Shown piece after piece: positions 57,490 through 64,000 of a DNA stretch of 64,000 bases. The stretch lies in NCBI RefSeq assembly GCF_006716065.1, contig NZ_VFOL01000001.1, positions 5,146,001 through 5,210,000 of the forward strand, in the 5' to 3' direction. The position numbers were made by a program, and so were the translations under genes. Origin of the DNA: Salinispora arenicola. GTDB taxonomy: Bacteria > Actinomycetota > Actinomycetes > Mycobacteriales > Micromonosporaceae. Numbering within the stretch: position 1 is the stretch's first letter; every line of letters starts with the position of its first letter. Below the pieces are notes generated by a model. The model ran no database searches. It had not been told where the DNA came from and was given only the letters and a program-made list of their open reading frames with translations.

Positions 57490-58949
57490 CGGCGCAGCTC
57501 CTCTCCACTCGTGGGAGGACTGCTTGCGGGGAGAGCGGCGGGGTGTTCTTGGCGGAATGAGCCGCCGCCCTCCCTGTCCTCATCGCTGGGTGGAGTCGCC
57601 CCGGCGGCGTCGGCGAGCAGCCGCAGCGGGTCACGCACCAGTCCGGCGGTGTCCGCCGCGATCCGGTCAGCGGTGGCGTCACTGACGTACGGGGTGCGGA
57701 CCAGCGTGAACCCGGGCCGGCCTTCGGCCACCATCGAGGCGACCCCGATGTAAGCCGGGTCCTGCAACCGGCGCGGATGCTCATCCGGGAAGCCGGTGAT
57801 GTCCGAGCCGAGCACCGCCGTGGCCGCCTCGCTGGTGCGCTGCGCGAAACTGACCGCGACCTGGCAGTTGTCCCGGATCCTGGTAGGGATCGCATCCCCG
57901 GTCGCCTTCTGCGTCGCCAGGATCACCTGAATACCGACGTTGCGGCCCTTACGCACCAACTCCTCCACCAGCCGGGCCGTCTGCCGCGCCACCGCATCGC
58001 GCTTCTTCGACTCGACGTCGGTGCCCTTGGACTCGTTGAAGAACGTGTGCGCCTCATCGATCACCACCACGACCAGCGGCCACGAGGCGGACGGGCCGAC
58101 ATGCCACACGTTCTTCACCCCGAGCACCGCCCGGATACACCGCTGACGACCCGTCATCAACTCATGCACCCGCACCAAATGATCACGGACCTGCTCCGGG
58201 TCGTCCTTCGCCGCAAGCCACGCCCGAACGAACAGGTCGTCGTAGTCCGGGCCGCCCTTGCCGTCGATCAACACGAACTGCACCGCTGGACTCGGCGCGA
58301 GTTGACAGAACCGGGCGTTCAGCAGCGAGGTCTTGCCGAAGCCGGCCAGCCCCGCGACCACCACCCCGGACACCCCGGAGGAGCGGATGGTGACCGGCTG
58401 GCTGTCGGCGTCGACACCCGCCGACCACGTCTCCAGGTGGTCGGCGGTCGTGGTCTGCCCGTCCCAGGCTGTCGGTTGGGTGAGCGGGTCGACCAGCAGC
58501 GCCCGCAGCCGGACCAGACCGGGACGGACTTGTGCTACCCGGACCTGCGGCACGCGCCACGCGTCGGCGAGATGCCCGGCGGCATGCTGGAACTCGACCA
58601 GGCCGAGCCGGCCGACCGTGGAGGCGTCGACCTCGACACCCCACCGCCGCGCCCGTACCCGGACCGCCGGAACCAACTCCCGCCGCACCACTACCGTCTG
58701 GGGCCGGGACGACCACGACGGCGGACGGACGTGTTCGGTCTGGACCAGGCCCACCCGCACGGCGGTACGCCGCCACGAGTACCGGATCCGCCAGCCGACG
58801 CGTATCGCGGGCCGAATCTCGGCGTCTGCCAGCAGATACCGCACCACATGGGCGGCCAGCCACACCGTCGCCACGACAGCCGCCACGCCCAGCAGCACGG
58901 CGGGAACCATGGTGAGCAGCCTCAGATGAGTCGGATCGATTGTCGTCAT
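57486..58949 (-). CDS. FtsK/SpoIIIE-type DNA translocase (TraSA-like)
   Basis: Conjugal double-stranded DNA pump of the AICE, 487 residues. Two membrane-near hydrophobic segments at about 10-36 (LLTMVPAVLLGVAAVVATVW), Walker A GLAGFGKTSLLN, Walker B-like PLVVVVIDEAHTFF, and VGIQVILATQKATGDAIPTRIRDNCQ with the FtsK-type sensor. The start chosen is ATG at 58949 (MTTIDPTHL), which overlaps the small downstream-partner gene; the frame runs on to 59048. Ends overlapping repSA (ATGA). Confidence 0.9.
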   Translation of the reverse strand: MTTIDPTHLRLLTMVPAVLLGVAAVVATVWLAAHVVRYLLADAEIRPAIRVGWRIRYSWRRTAVRVGLVQTEHVRPPSWSSRPQTVVVRRELVPAVRVRARRWGVEVDASTVGRLGLVEFQHAAGHLADAWRVPQVRVAQVRPGLVRLRALLVDPLTQPTAWDGQTTTADHLETWSAGVDADSQPVTIRSSGVSGVVVAGLAGFGKTSLLNARFCQLAPSPAVQFVLIDGKGGPDYDDLFVRAWLAAKDDPEQVRDHLVRVHELMTGRQRCIRAVLGVKNVWHVGPSASWPLVVVVIDEAHTFFNESKGTDVESKKRDAVARQTARLVEELVRKGRNVGIQVILATQKATGDAIPTRIRDNCQVAVSFAQRTSEAATAVLGSDITGFPDEHPRRLQDPAYIGVASMVAEGRPGFTLVRTPYVSDATADRIAADTAGLVRDPLRLLADAAGATPPSDEDREGGGSFRQEHPAALPASSPPTSGEELRR

Positions 58950-59269
58950 CCAGGCTTCACCGCCGTCAACGCCGATGCGCGGAAGATCTGCCACGGCCGG
59001 CCGTTCTTCTCCCCCGCCACCAACGTCAGCCCGGTCGCCTTGACCCACTGGCCGATCGCGAGGTCCTTCGGCACCGATGGCTGCGGCACCGACACCCGCA
59101 ACACCTGCGGGGTCCCACCGTCGGCCGTCAACGCCAGGGGCACCTCCACCAACGGCGCACCCGTGGCGCGGTCCGTGGCGGCAACCCCGTTCTCCTTGTC
59201 CTTGAACTGCGGTGCCGCCCCGGCGAGCACCAGCAGTCCCCTACCACCGTCAATCGGCAGTACCAACAC
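58946..59269 (-). CDS. Conserved small AICE protein, unknown function
   Basis: 107 residues. Starts MLVLPIDGGRGLLVLAGAAP and continues QFKDKENGVAATDRATGAPL, then VSVPQPSVPKDLAIGQWVKATGLTLVAGEKNGRP. Beta-rich, reminiscent of an OB-fold or single-strand-binding-like small protein, but I cannot name the family. The GTG at 59269 with AAGGAG 8 nt before is chosen over ATG 59293. First gene of the reverse AICE operon; overlaps the TraSA start by 4 nt. Confidence 0.6.
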   Translation of the reverse strand: MLVLPIDGGRGLLVLAGAAPQFKDKENGVAATDRATGAPLVEVPLALTADGGTPQVLRVSVPQPSVPKDLAIGQWVKATGLTLVAGEKNGRPWQIFRASALTAVKPG

Positions 59270-59412
59270 GAGCGTTCTCCTTCGTTCGCCCACGGCACCC
59301 CAGTGGCATGATTACTAGGCTTCCTGCGTTTCACGTGACAATCGTGATCTGGTCAAGGGGTTTGACCCAGGAATCTTGGGTAGCCTGTGTAGCTCAATCA
59401 GGACGAGACGAC

Positions 59413-59418
59413 TACGAT
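59413..59418 (+). promoter_or_regulatory. -10 element TACGAT, leaderless promoter of the GntR gene
   Basis: TACGAT ends 6 nt before the ATG at 59425. The ~155-bp divergent region 59270-59424 must hold both the AICE operon promoter and this one. Confidence 0.5.
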
Positions 59419-59424
59419 CAGCTC

Positions 59425-59997
59425 ATGCCGCACGACGCCGACGACCGACGCGCCCTGTTCCAACGGGTCGTCGACGACATCGTCGACCAGATCCGCACCG
59501 GCAAACTCACCCCCGGCGACGTGCTCCCCACCGCCCGACGCATGGCCGACACCTACGGCGTCGCCTCCATGACCGCCCAACGCGCCCTACGCGAGCTGCA
59601 ACACCGCGGCCTCACCTACGCCGTCGTCGGCAAGGGCACCTTCGTCCACCCCCAGGCACCCGAACGCATCGGCACCGACGCTGACGGCCGGCCCATCGCC
59701 GCGACGACCCAGACCCCGGTCATCAGCGACAACCCGGCCCTGAACCGACGCCTCGCCCTTTACCTCCTGGAGCGGGACCGCATCAGCGGCAAGATCGTCG
59801 ACGCGTTCATGAACAAGGACACCGCCGCAGCCTGGCAAGCCACCGAAGAACTCGCCACCCTCCAACAGACACACACCGACCTCGCCGACGACCTCGCCGC
59901 CTACGAAGCCAACCTCGGACGAGCCGCCGCCAGCGAAGCGCCCGAGCCCGCCGAGGCGCCGACACCGAAGAAGGCACGCCGCAACCCGAAGGCGTAG
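59425..59997 (+). CDS. GntR-family regulator (KorSA-like)
   Basis: Repressor of 190 residues. The winged HTH (YDQ-like start MPHDADDRRALFQRVVDDIV, DQIRTGKLTPGDVLPTARRM, ADTYGVASMTAQRALRELQHRG, YAVVGKGTFV) is at 8-80; the remainder is short and helical with an Ala/Pro/Lys-rich end, as in KorSA, the repressor of pSAM2 genes. Divergent from the AICE operon, which it probably represses. Leaderless ATG start at 59425. Confidence 0.85.
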   Translation: MPHDADDRRALFQRVVDDIVDQIRTGKLTPGDVLPTARRMADTYGVASMTAQRALRELQHRGLTYAVVGKGTFVHPQAPERIGTDADGRPIAATTQTPVISDNPALNRRLALYLLERDRISGKIVDAFMNKDTAAAWQATEELATLQQTHTDLADDLAAYEANLGRAAASEAPEPAEAPTPKKARRNPKA

Positions 59998-60022
59998 CCC
60001 AGCAGCCCGCCACCGACGGAGC

Positions 60023-60364
60023 GACTGGGCTAAGAATTGCTTCACCTAATCAAGAGCGCCCGGCTACGCCGGACGCACGCGCACGCGCTACAGCCGTTCC
60101 GGCCCCGCGCGCACGCGCCCACGCAACAGACCACCCGGACCGGGGGGGGCAGTCCCCAGCCACCGGCGCGGCAGTGAGGAGTCATCGGGACACCAGGCCG
60201 CGACGATCCCTTCACCGAGCATGCGCCGCCGTAGCTTCCGGGAATCGACGCCACGACGCTACGCGCCGCGCCACGGGACATCCTCGGGCACTGTCGCCGC
60301 CAGACAATGTTCATCGAATAATCTACATGCGTACGAACTAATTGACAGCAATCGTGACAGCAAC
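60023..60364 (+). repeat. R5: fifth copy of the R element
   Basis: ACTGGGCTAAGAATTGCTTC at the start as in R1, then the hairpin GCGCCCGGC-TAC-GCCGGACGC at 60056-60076 (one mismatch), GCGCACGCGCTACAGCCG, GACGATCCCTTCACC, GGGAATCGACGCCACGACGC and DR-J. It begins 26 bp after the GntR gene, so it is the right-hand border of the AICE. No gene in 59998-60480. Confidence 0.75.
60342..60364 (+). repeat. DR-J: 23-bp direct repeat at the right end of R5
   Basis: TTGACAGCAAT followed by CGTGACAGCAAC. The right-most copy; there is none to the right of it in the window, since the Rhs gene is intact there. Confidence 0.83.
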
Positions 60365-60480
60365 CCAGGCGAACGCCTACACCCATCAGCGCACGACGGA
60401 GCAGCACCATGACGCTATGTAATTACGCCAGTCCGAAGCTTGGCATCTTGAAATCGACCCGTGACCACGGGAGTCGCGCT

Positions 60481-61011
60481 TCAGGTCGGGATCGGTGTAA
60501 CGCATTCCGTCGAATCAAGAACCAAGATGGCATTACTCACCTTCTCAAGGTCCGCAAGATCAACATAGGGAGGCTCACCATCGTGGTTCGCGCAAAAAGT
60601 CACGCTCGCCGTGTACAACTTCTCATCCGCCAGCGTAGGGCTAACCGAAATATACGCGGTGACCGTGGCGTGATCGGGAATCTGTCGTATAGAAAACAAG
60701 GCCATCCAAGCGAAAGCGTATGCTCTGCGAGCCAATACCTGGACTCGCTCAGCCCCTTTCTCAGTGAGGTCCCAATCAGGAACACCGCGCCCATTGACGG
60801 CAGCCTCGTACGCCGTCAAGTCAGTAAAAGAGTCTCGGGCGCCGAAGTACCTGCGGCGGAACAGTTCCAGCAGGTAGGCACCGGTTCCGTCGACAACCCA
60901 GCCCTCGCCGAGAGCAGCCTGGAAGAGTTCCGGAATGTCAGCTTGAGAAACGCTCTGAAGGGCTTCAGGAGTCACGATTTTCCGGAACGCTCTATTCGTT
61001 TTCACCGGCAA
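60481..61011 (-). CDS. Putative immunity protein of the main Rhs toxin
   Basis: 176 residues, 28 bases downstream of the Rhs stop on the same strand. MPVKTNRAFRKIVTPEALQS, VSQADIPELFQAALGEGWVVDG, LLELFRRRYFGARDSFTDLT, then CANHDGEPPYVDLADLEKVS. Cytoplasmic, helical, no known motif. As the cognate immunity of the current tip it should protect the producer. A known immunity family may exist for it, but I cannot name one. Confidence 0.65.
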   Translation of the reverse strand: MPVKTNRAFRKIVTPEALQSVSQADIPELFQAALGEGWVVDGTGAYLLELFRRRYFGARDSFTDLTAYEAAVNGRGVPDWDLTEKGAERVQVLARRAYAFAWMALFSIRQIPDHATVTAYISVSPTLADEKLYTASVTFCANHDGEPPYVDLADLEKVSNAILVLDSTECVTPIPT

Positions 61012-61039
61012 TCACCTCTTACCGCGCAGGCGAAACCCA

Positions 61040-64000
61040 TCAGCACCCACCCATTCCCAGGAACCTGTTCCCCTTTGCGATTGCCTTCTTGTAGTCAGGC
61101 ATCTTCTTGTCGAGTTCCTTCTGGAGGCTGTTGGGCATCCCGTCAAACTTGCCCGTGTCGTGATTATAAAGGTATTTTGCGCCTGTCGCCTGATCCTGGA
61201 AGTGCATCTGCCCTGGCCGTACTCCCGGGTTCGGATTCTCGACATCAATGCGATATGGACCGCGCAACCAAACTGTAGAGCTGGTGATTTGCGTGCCGTT
61301 CGCCCCCACCATTCCGCCGGGGTTGTCGTTATGAACGAGTACCGGGGTGTTGCCGGCTAGCACATAGTACGTGTGGATGTCGGCGACGGTGAGGTTGTAG
61401 GCGGTTCCTTGCTGGATGGTACTCCAGTCTAGGCCGTCGACTGCGACGGACGCCCCAGTAGCGGTTCGTAGTAGGTCGCCGCGGTCGAGGTCTTGGCTGT
61501 CCTGCCATTGCTGGTCGGTTTCGTTCCAGAACGGGTGATCTTCGGTAGTGGTGAGCGTCCCGCCGTCGACCTTCAGGTCGACGAGTTGGTCGTTGTGGAT
61601 CCAGAGGTGGGTTACCCTGCGAGGCCCTTCTTCACCAGTTTGGGGATCCGTGGCCCACACCGTGTCGCCGACCTCGATTTCCTTGATCGGTTTGGTGCTT
61701 CCGTTGGCGAGCAGTACCTCGGTGCCGCCGGCAAAGCTCTTGAAAAGGCAGGAGCCTCGGCGGCTTTTACCCATGAAGCGGCTGACGAGACGGCCGCCGC
61801 CACCCCAGCCGAACTCATCGAAGCCTTCCTGTATGGCCTGCGGAAGCGTTCCGTAGAGAGCTCGGTCATACGATAGACCGAATTCGCCACCGAGGGCACC
61901 TCGCATGACGGCAAGAGCACCCCGCTCCCAGATATCCGTGCACTCCTCAATATACCTGTATGGACAACTGAGATTACTTTCACAATACCCAGGCAGTGCC
62001 TCGCAATAGCTGACTATTTCCCTAACGACCACCTCTTCGTCTAACCCTGGGGGAATTGGGACGCCATTTAGCTGCAGCGCACCGGAGGAGGTCCTGGTTA
62101 GCTGATAGGTGTCATTTCCAGCAATCACCTCATCGTTACCTTTTGAAGACTTCTTCGACTTTGACTTGGGAAGCTTCCTGCCGCTGATTATGATTTTCCC
62201 ACCGGTTTGGTGGGCGATTCGGCCTTCGCTTTTGCCTCCGCCTTCGAGGTGGGCTAGGCCGCTGGGGTCGCTGTAGGTGGTGGGGTTGTTGTTGGCGTAG
62301 GTGTATCCGTTCCATTGTTGGGGGTCGGTGAGGTCCATGATGGGGTCGACGCTGATGAAGCGGCCGAGGGTGGGGTCGTATTGGCGGGCGTTGAGGTGGG
62401 TGAGGCCGGTGGGGTCTTGGGTGCCGCCGAGGAAGCCTTTGTCTAGGCCGGTGGGCCAGGTGCCGGTGGTGGTGGTGGTGCGTTGTTGGCCGTAGGGCAG
62501 GGTGCGGCGGGTGGCGGTGGTGAGGGTGGTGGCGTCGATGGTGAGGTGGGCGGTGCCGTGGTGGTCGCTGATGATCCAGTCGAGGTTGGTGGCGGTGCGG
62601 ATGGCGATGGTTTGGCCGGCGAAGGTGTAGTAGCGGGTGGCGTTGGTGGTGCTGTTGGTGGTGTGGCGGATTTCGGTGCCGCCGGGGAGGTAGAGGGTTG
62701 TGCCGGTGGGGTCGGTGCGGATGAGTCGGTTGCCGTTGGCGTCGTAGATGTAGCTGGTGTCGCCGGTGGTGTCGGTGGTGGTGGTGAGTTTGCCTTCGCG
62801 GTCCCAGGTCAGGGTTTGGGTGTCGCCGGTGGTGGTGGGTCGGGTGGTGGTGTTACCGGCGTCGTCGTAGGTGTAGGTGCGGTTCCAGGTGTCGGCGCCG
62901 GTGGCGGTGACGGTGGTGACGGCGTGTGGTCTGGGTTGACCGGGGTTGGGATAGGTGTAGGTGTGGGTGGTGTTGGTGGTGCCGTGGCGGGTTTCGGTGG
63001 TGCGGTTGCCGGTGTTGTCGAGGGTCCAGGTGTGCCAGTAGGGGTCGGTGGCTGCGTCGATCTGGTTCCAGGTGGTGGGGGTGGTGGTGCAGGTGCCGGA
63101 CTCGGGGGTCCAGGCTTCGGTCATGCGGCGGAGGTAGTCGAAGGTGAAGCATTGGTGGTCGGGGGTGCCGCCGGTGGGGGTGTCGTGGATTTCGGTGACG
63201 TTGCCGACGTCGTCGTAGGTGTAGGTGTGGTTCGCGGCTTCGGGTTTGAGTTCGGGGACGACGTTGGTGTTGGTGAGGCGGCGGGTGGGTTCGTCGATGG
63301 TGGAGGTGACAGCGACACGGCGGCCGAACTGGCCGAGTTGGTATTGGGTGAGTTGGTCGAGTTTGTTGTAGATGACGGTGTGGGCGTAGCTCTGGGCCGG
63401 GGAGAGGGAGCCGGCGGGGTTTCCGACGTCGGTGTAGCCGAGGATCAGGGTTTCGGCGGGGAGGTCGGCGGCGGCGGGCATGCCGATTCGCCAGGGCTGC
63501 CCGTTGGGCCGGTAGGTGTGGGTGGTGGTGTAGGTGCAGGTGTTCGGGCTCGCCGCGGCGCACAGCTGCGACTGGGAGTTGGGCAGCACGAGGCTGGTGG
63601 AGGTGGGTCGGCCGTAGGCGTCGTAGGCGTTGACCCGGCTGGTGTAGGGGTCACCGTTGGTGTAGCGGGTCGCTGCGGTGAGTTTGCCGATGCCGTTGGG
63701 CAGGGTGTCGTATTCCCACTCGGCGCGGATGCTCCCGCTGGGGGTGTCGTCGCGGACGCTGGTTTGGCGGCCGAGTTCGTCGTAGGTGTAGGCGATAGGG
63801 GATCGTCCGCTGCCCGTGCTGGTGGTGAGGTTGCCGGCGGCGTCGTAGATGCTGGTGGTGGTGCCATGGTCCGGATCGACTGCCTGGGTTTGCCGGCCGC
63901 GCAGGTCGTAGGTGTGGGACCACGTGTTGGCGCCGGTGACGTCGGTGACGGTTTCGAGTTGCCCGAGTGGGGTGTGGGTGTAGACGGTGGCGTCGAAGGT
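61040..64000 (-). CDS. Rhs/YD-repeat polymorphic toxin, N-terminus beyond the right edge
   Basis: Secreted or surface toxin-delivery protein; only the C-terminal ~986 residues are in the window and the frame is open to the right edge (for example AAGNLTTSTGSGRSPIAYTY at 63781-63840). YD repeats (YDDAGNTTTR, TWDREGKLTTT, YDANGNRLIRTDPTG) lead to the Rhs core GLTHLNARQYDPTLGRFISV and PTTYSDPSGL. A HINT pretoxin domain spans 61328-61753 (SCLFKSFAGGTEVLL to HTYYVLAGNTPVLVHN). The final 95 residues (61043-61327) are the tip: RIDVENPNPGVRPGQMHFQD, ATGAKYLYNHDTGKFDG, then KAIAKGNRFLGMG. Delivery route not visible here. The HINT domain presumably releases the tip. Confidence 0.93.
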   Translation of the reverse strand, partial: TFDATVYTHTPLGQLETVTDVTGANTWSHTYDLRGRQTQAVDPDHGTTTSIYDAAGNLTTSTGSGRSPIAYTYDELGRQTSVRDDTPSGSIRAEWEYDTLPNGIGKLTAATRYTNGDPYTSRVNAYDAYGRPTSTSLVLPNSQSQLCAAASPNTCTYTTTHTYRPNGQPWRIGMPAAADLPAETLILGYTDVGNPAGSLSPAQSYAHTVIYNKLDQLTQYQLGQFGRRVAVTSTIDEPTRRLTNTNVVPELKPEAANHTYTYDDVGNVTEIHDTPTGGTPDHQCFTFDYLRRMTEAWTPESGTCTTTPTTWNQIDAATDPYWHTWTLDNTGNRTTETRHGTTNTTHTYTYPNPGQPRPHAVTTVTATGADTWNRTYTYDDAGNTTTRPTTTGDTQTLTWDREGKLTTTTDTTGDTSYIYDANGNRLIRTDPTGTTLYLPGGTEIRHTTNSTTNATRYYTFAGQTIAIRTATNLDWIISDHHGTAHLTIDATTLTTATRRTLPYGQQRTTTTTGTWPTGLDKGFLGGTQDPTGLTHLNARQYDPTLGRFISVDPIMDLTDPQQWNGYTYANNNPTTYSDPSGLAHLEGGGKSEGRIAHQTGGKIIISGRKLPKSKSKKSSKGNDEVIAGNDTYQLTRTSSGALQLNGVPIPPGLDEEVVVREIVSYCEALPGYCESNLSCPYRYIEECTDIWERGALAVMRGALGGEFGLSYDRALYGTLPQAIQEGFDEFGWGGGGRLVSRFMGKSRRGSCLFKSFAGGTEVLLANGSTKPIKEIEVGDTVWATDPQTGEEGPRRVTHLWIHNDQLVDLKVDGGTLTTTEDHPFWNETDQQWQDSQDLDRGDLLRTATGASVAVDGLDWSTIQQGTAYNLTVADIHTYYVLAGNTPVLVHNDNPGGMVGANGTQITSSTVWLRGPYRIDVENPNPGVRPGQMHFQDQATGAKYLYNHDTGKFDGMPNSLQKELDKKMPDYKKAIAKGNRFLGMGGC

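Larger units (their letters stand above)
53056..59997. mobile_element. Integrative element of AICE type (int-xis-repSA-traSA with regulators)
   Basis: The order integrase, excisionase, replication initiator, FtsK/TraSA translocase, small protein, then a divergent GntR regulator, is that of actinomycete integrative and conjugative elements such as pSAM2. An XRE regulator and a zinc protein on the left appear to belong, since their paralogues stand next to an integrase tail at 46323-47703. Ends are not defined: I found no tRNA gene or clear direct repeat of an att core near 53,010 or 60,010. The limits given are those of the genes. Confidence 0.7.

Noticed and set aside
53056..60022. A tRNA attachment site for the AICE
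   Set aside because: No tRNA gene or clear direct repeat of an att core was found at either end, so the attachment site is left undefined.
44577..60080. R elements as tRNA genes or tRNA fragments
   Set aside because: The GATCAAG...GGCCCGGC region does not fold into a cloverleaf by eye, has no T-loop GTTCGA with the right spacing and no CCA-type end.
43656..60364. CRISPR array made of the ten 23-bp repeats
   Set aside because: Spacing between copies ranges from about 0.8 to 7 kb, the intervals contain genes, there are no uniform spacers and no cas genes.
61160..64000. Forward-strand reading frames opposite the Rhs gene
   Set aside because: They are short or biased to Gly/Val/Trp/Arg repeats, the mirror of the YD-repeat coding on the minus strand.

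Overview
The window is very GC-rich, gene-dense and uses many GTG/TTG starts, 4-nt ATGA/GTGA stop-start overlaps and leaderless -10/start arrangements. With a pSAM2-like integrative element (AICE), topoisomerase IV genes, a CmtR-type sensor and the general gene content, it reads as chromosome of a mycelial actinomycete, most likely Micromonosporaceae (Micromonospora/Salinispora-like). That placement is an inference from style and gene families; no rRNA or other taxonomic marker is present.

Left part (1-17.5 kb) is a surface-glycan locus. A Wzm/Wzt-type ABC exporter (left edge) is followed by a C39 peptidase behind a c-di-AMP (ydaO) riboswitch, then a GT2 glycosyltransferase and a complete CMP-pseudaminic acid pathway: pseH, pseI, pseB, pseC, pseF, pseG, with a putative glycosyltransferase and a methyltransferase-like protein between pseC and pseF. 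A reverse-strand coupled operon (acyl carrier protein, SDR reductase, AMP ligase, LuxE-like, LuxC-like) splits the pse genes and may make an acyl decoration.

Middle part (17.5-43.4 kb) is ordinary chromosome: topoisomerase IV (parC, parE), a secreted GDSL hydrolase, an alpha/beta hydrolase, a glycogen-debranching-like GH, an SCP2 protein, a frameshifted secreted beta-helix-like protein behind a perfect LacI-type palindrome, a DUF3103-like exported protein, a CmtR/CDF metal-efflux pair, an oligopeptide ABC operon, zwf, an NhaA-DsbA fusion and a GGDEF protein.

Right part (43.55-64 kb) is the notable region: the C-terminal half of an Rhs/YD-repeat polymorphic toxin (reverse strand, running off the right edge) with a HINT pretoxin domain, its tip and immunity gene, followed downstream by four displaced orphan tip/immunity modules. 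Each orphan tip begins exactly at the HTYYV-AGNTPVLVHN codons of the HINT end, so each could replace the current tip by homologous recombination. The array is strictly periodic: [DR] - accessory slot - [R element ending in DR] - immunity - tip - [DR]. DR is a 23-bp element made of two direct TGACGGCAAC copies (ten copies, all same orientation); R is a ~315-bp conserved non-coding element with a strong hairpin (five copies). The five accessory slots hold RelE/Phd, an AICE remnant (NUDIX, HTH, zinc protein, integrase tail), a GNAT/DUF1778 pair, a HigB/HigA pair, and an AICE with integrase, excisionase, RepSA, FtsK/TraSA and GntR genes. A deleted module remnant marks the left edge of the island at 43,550.
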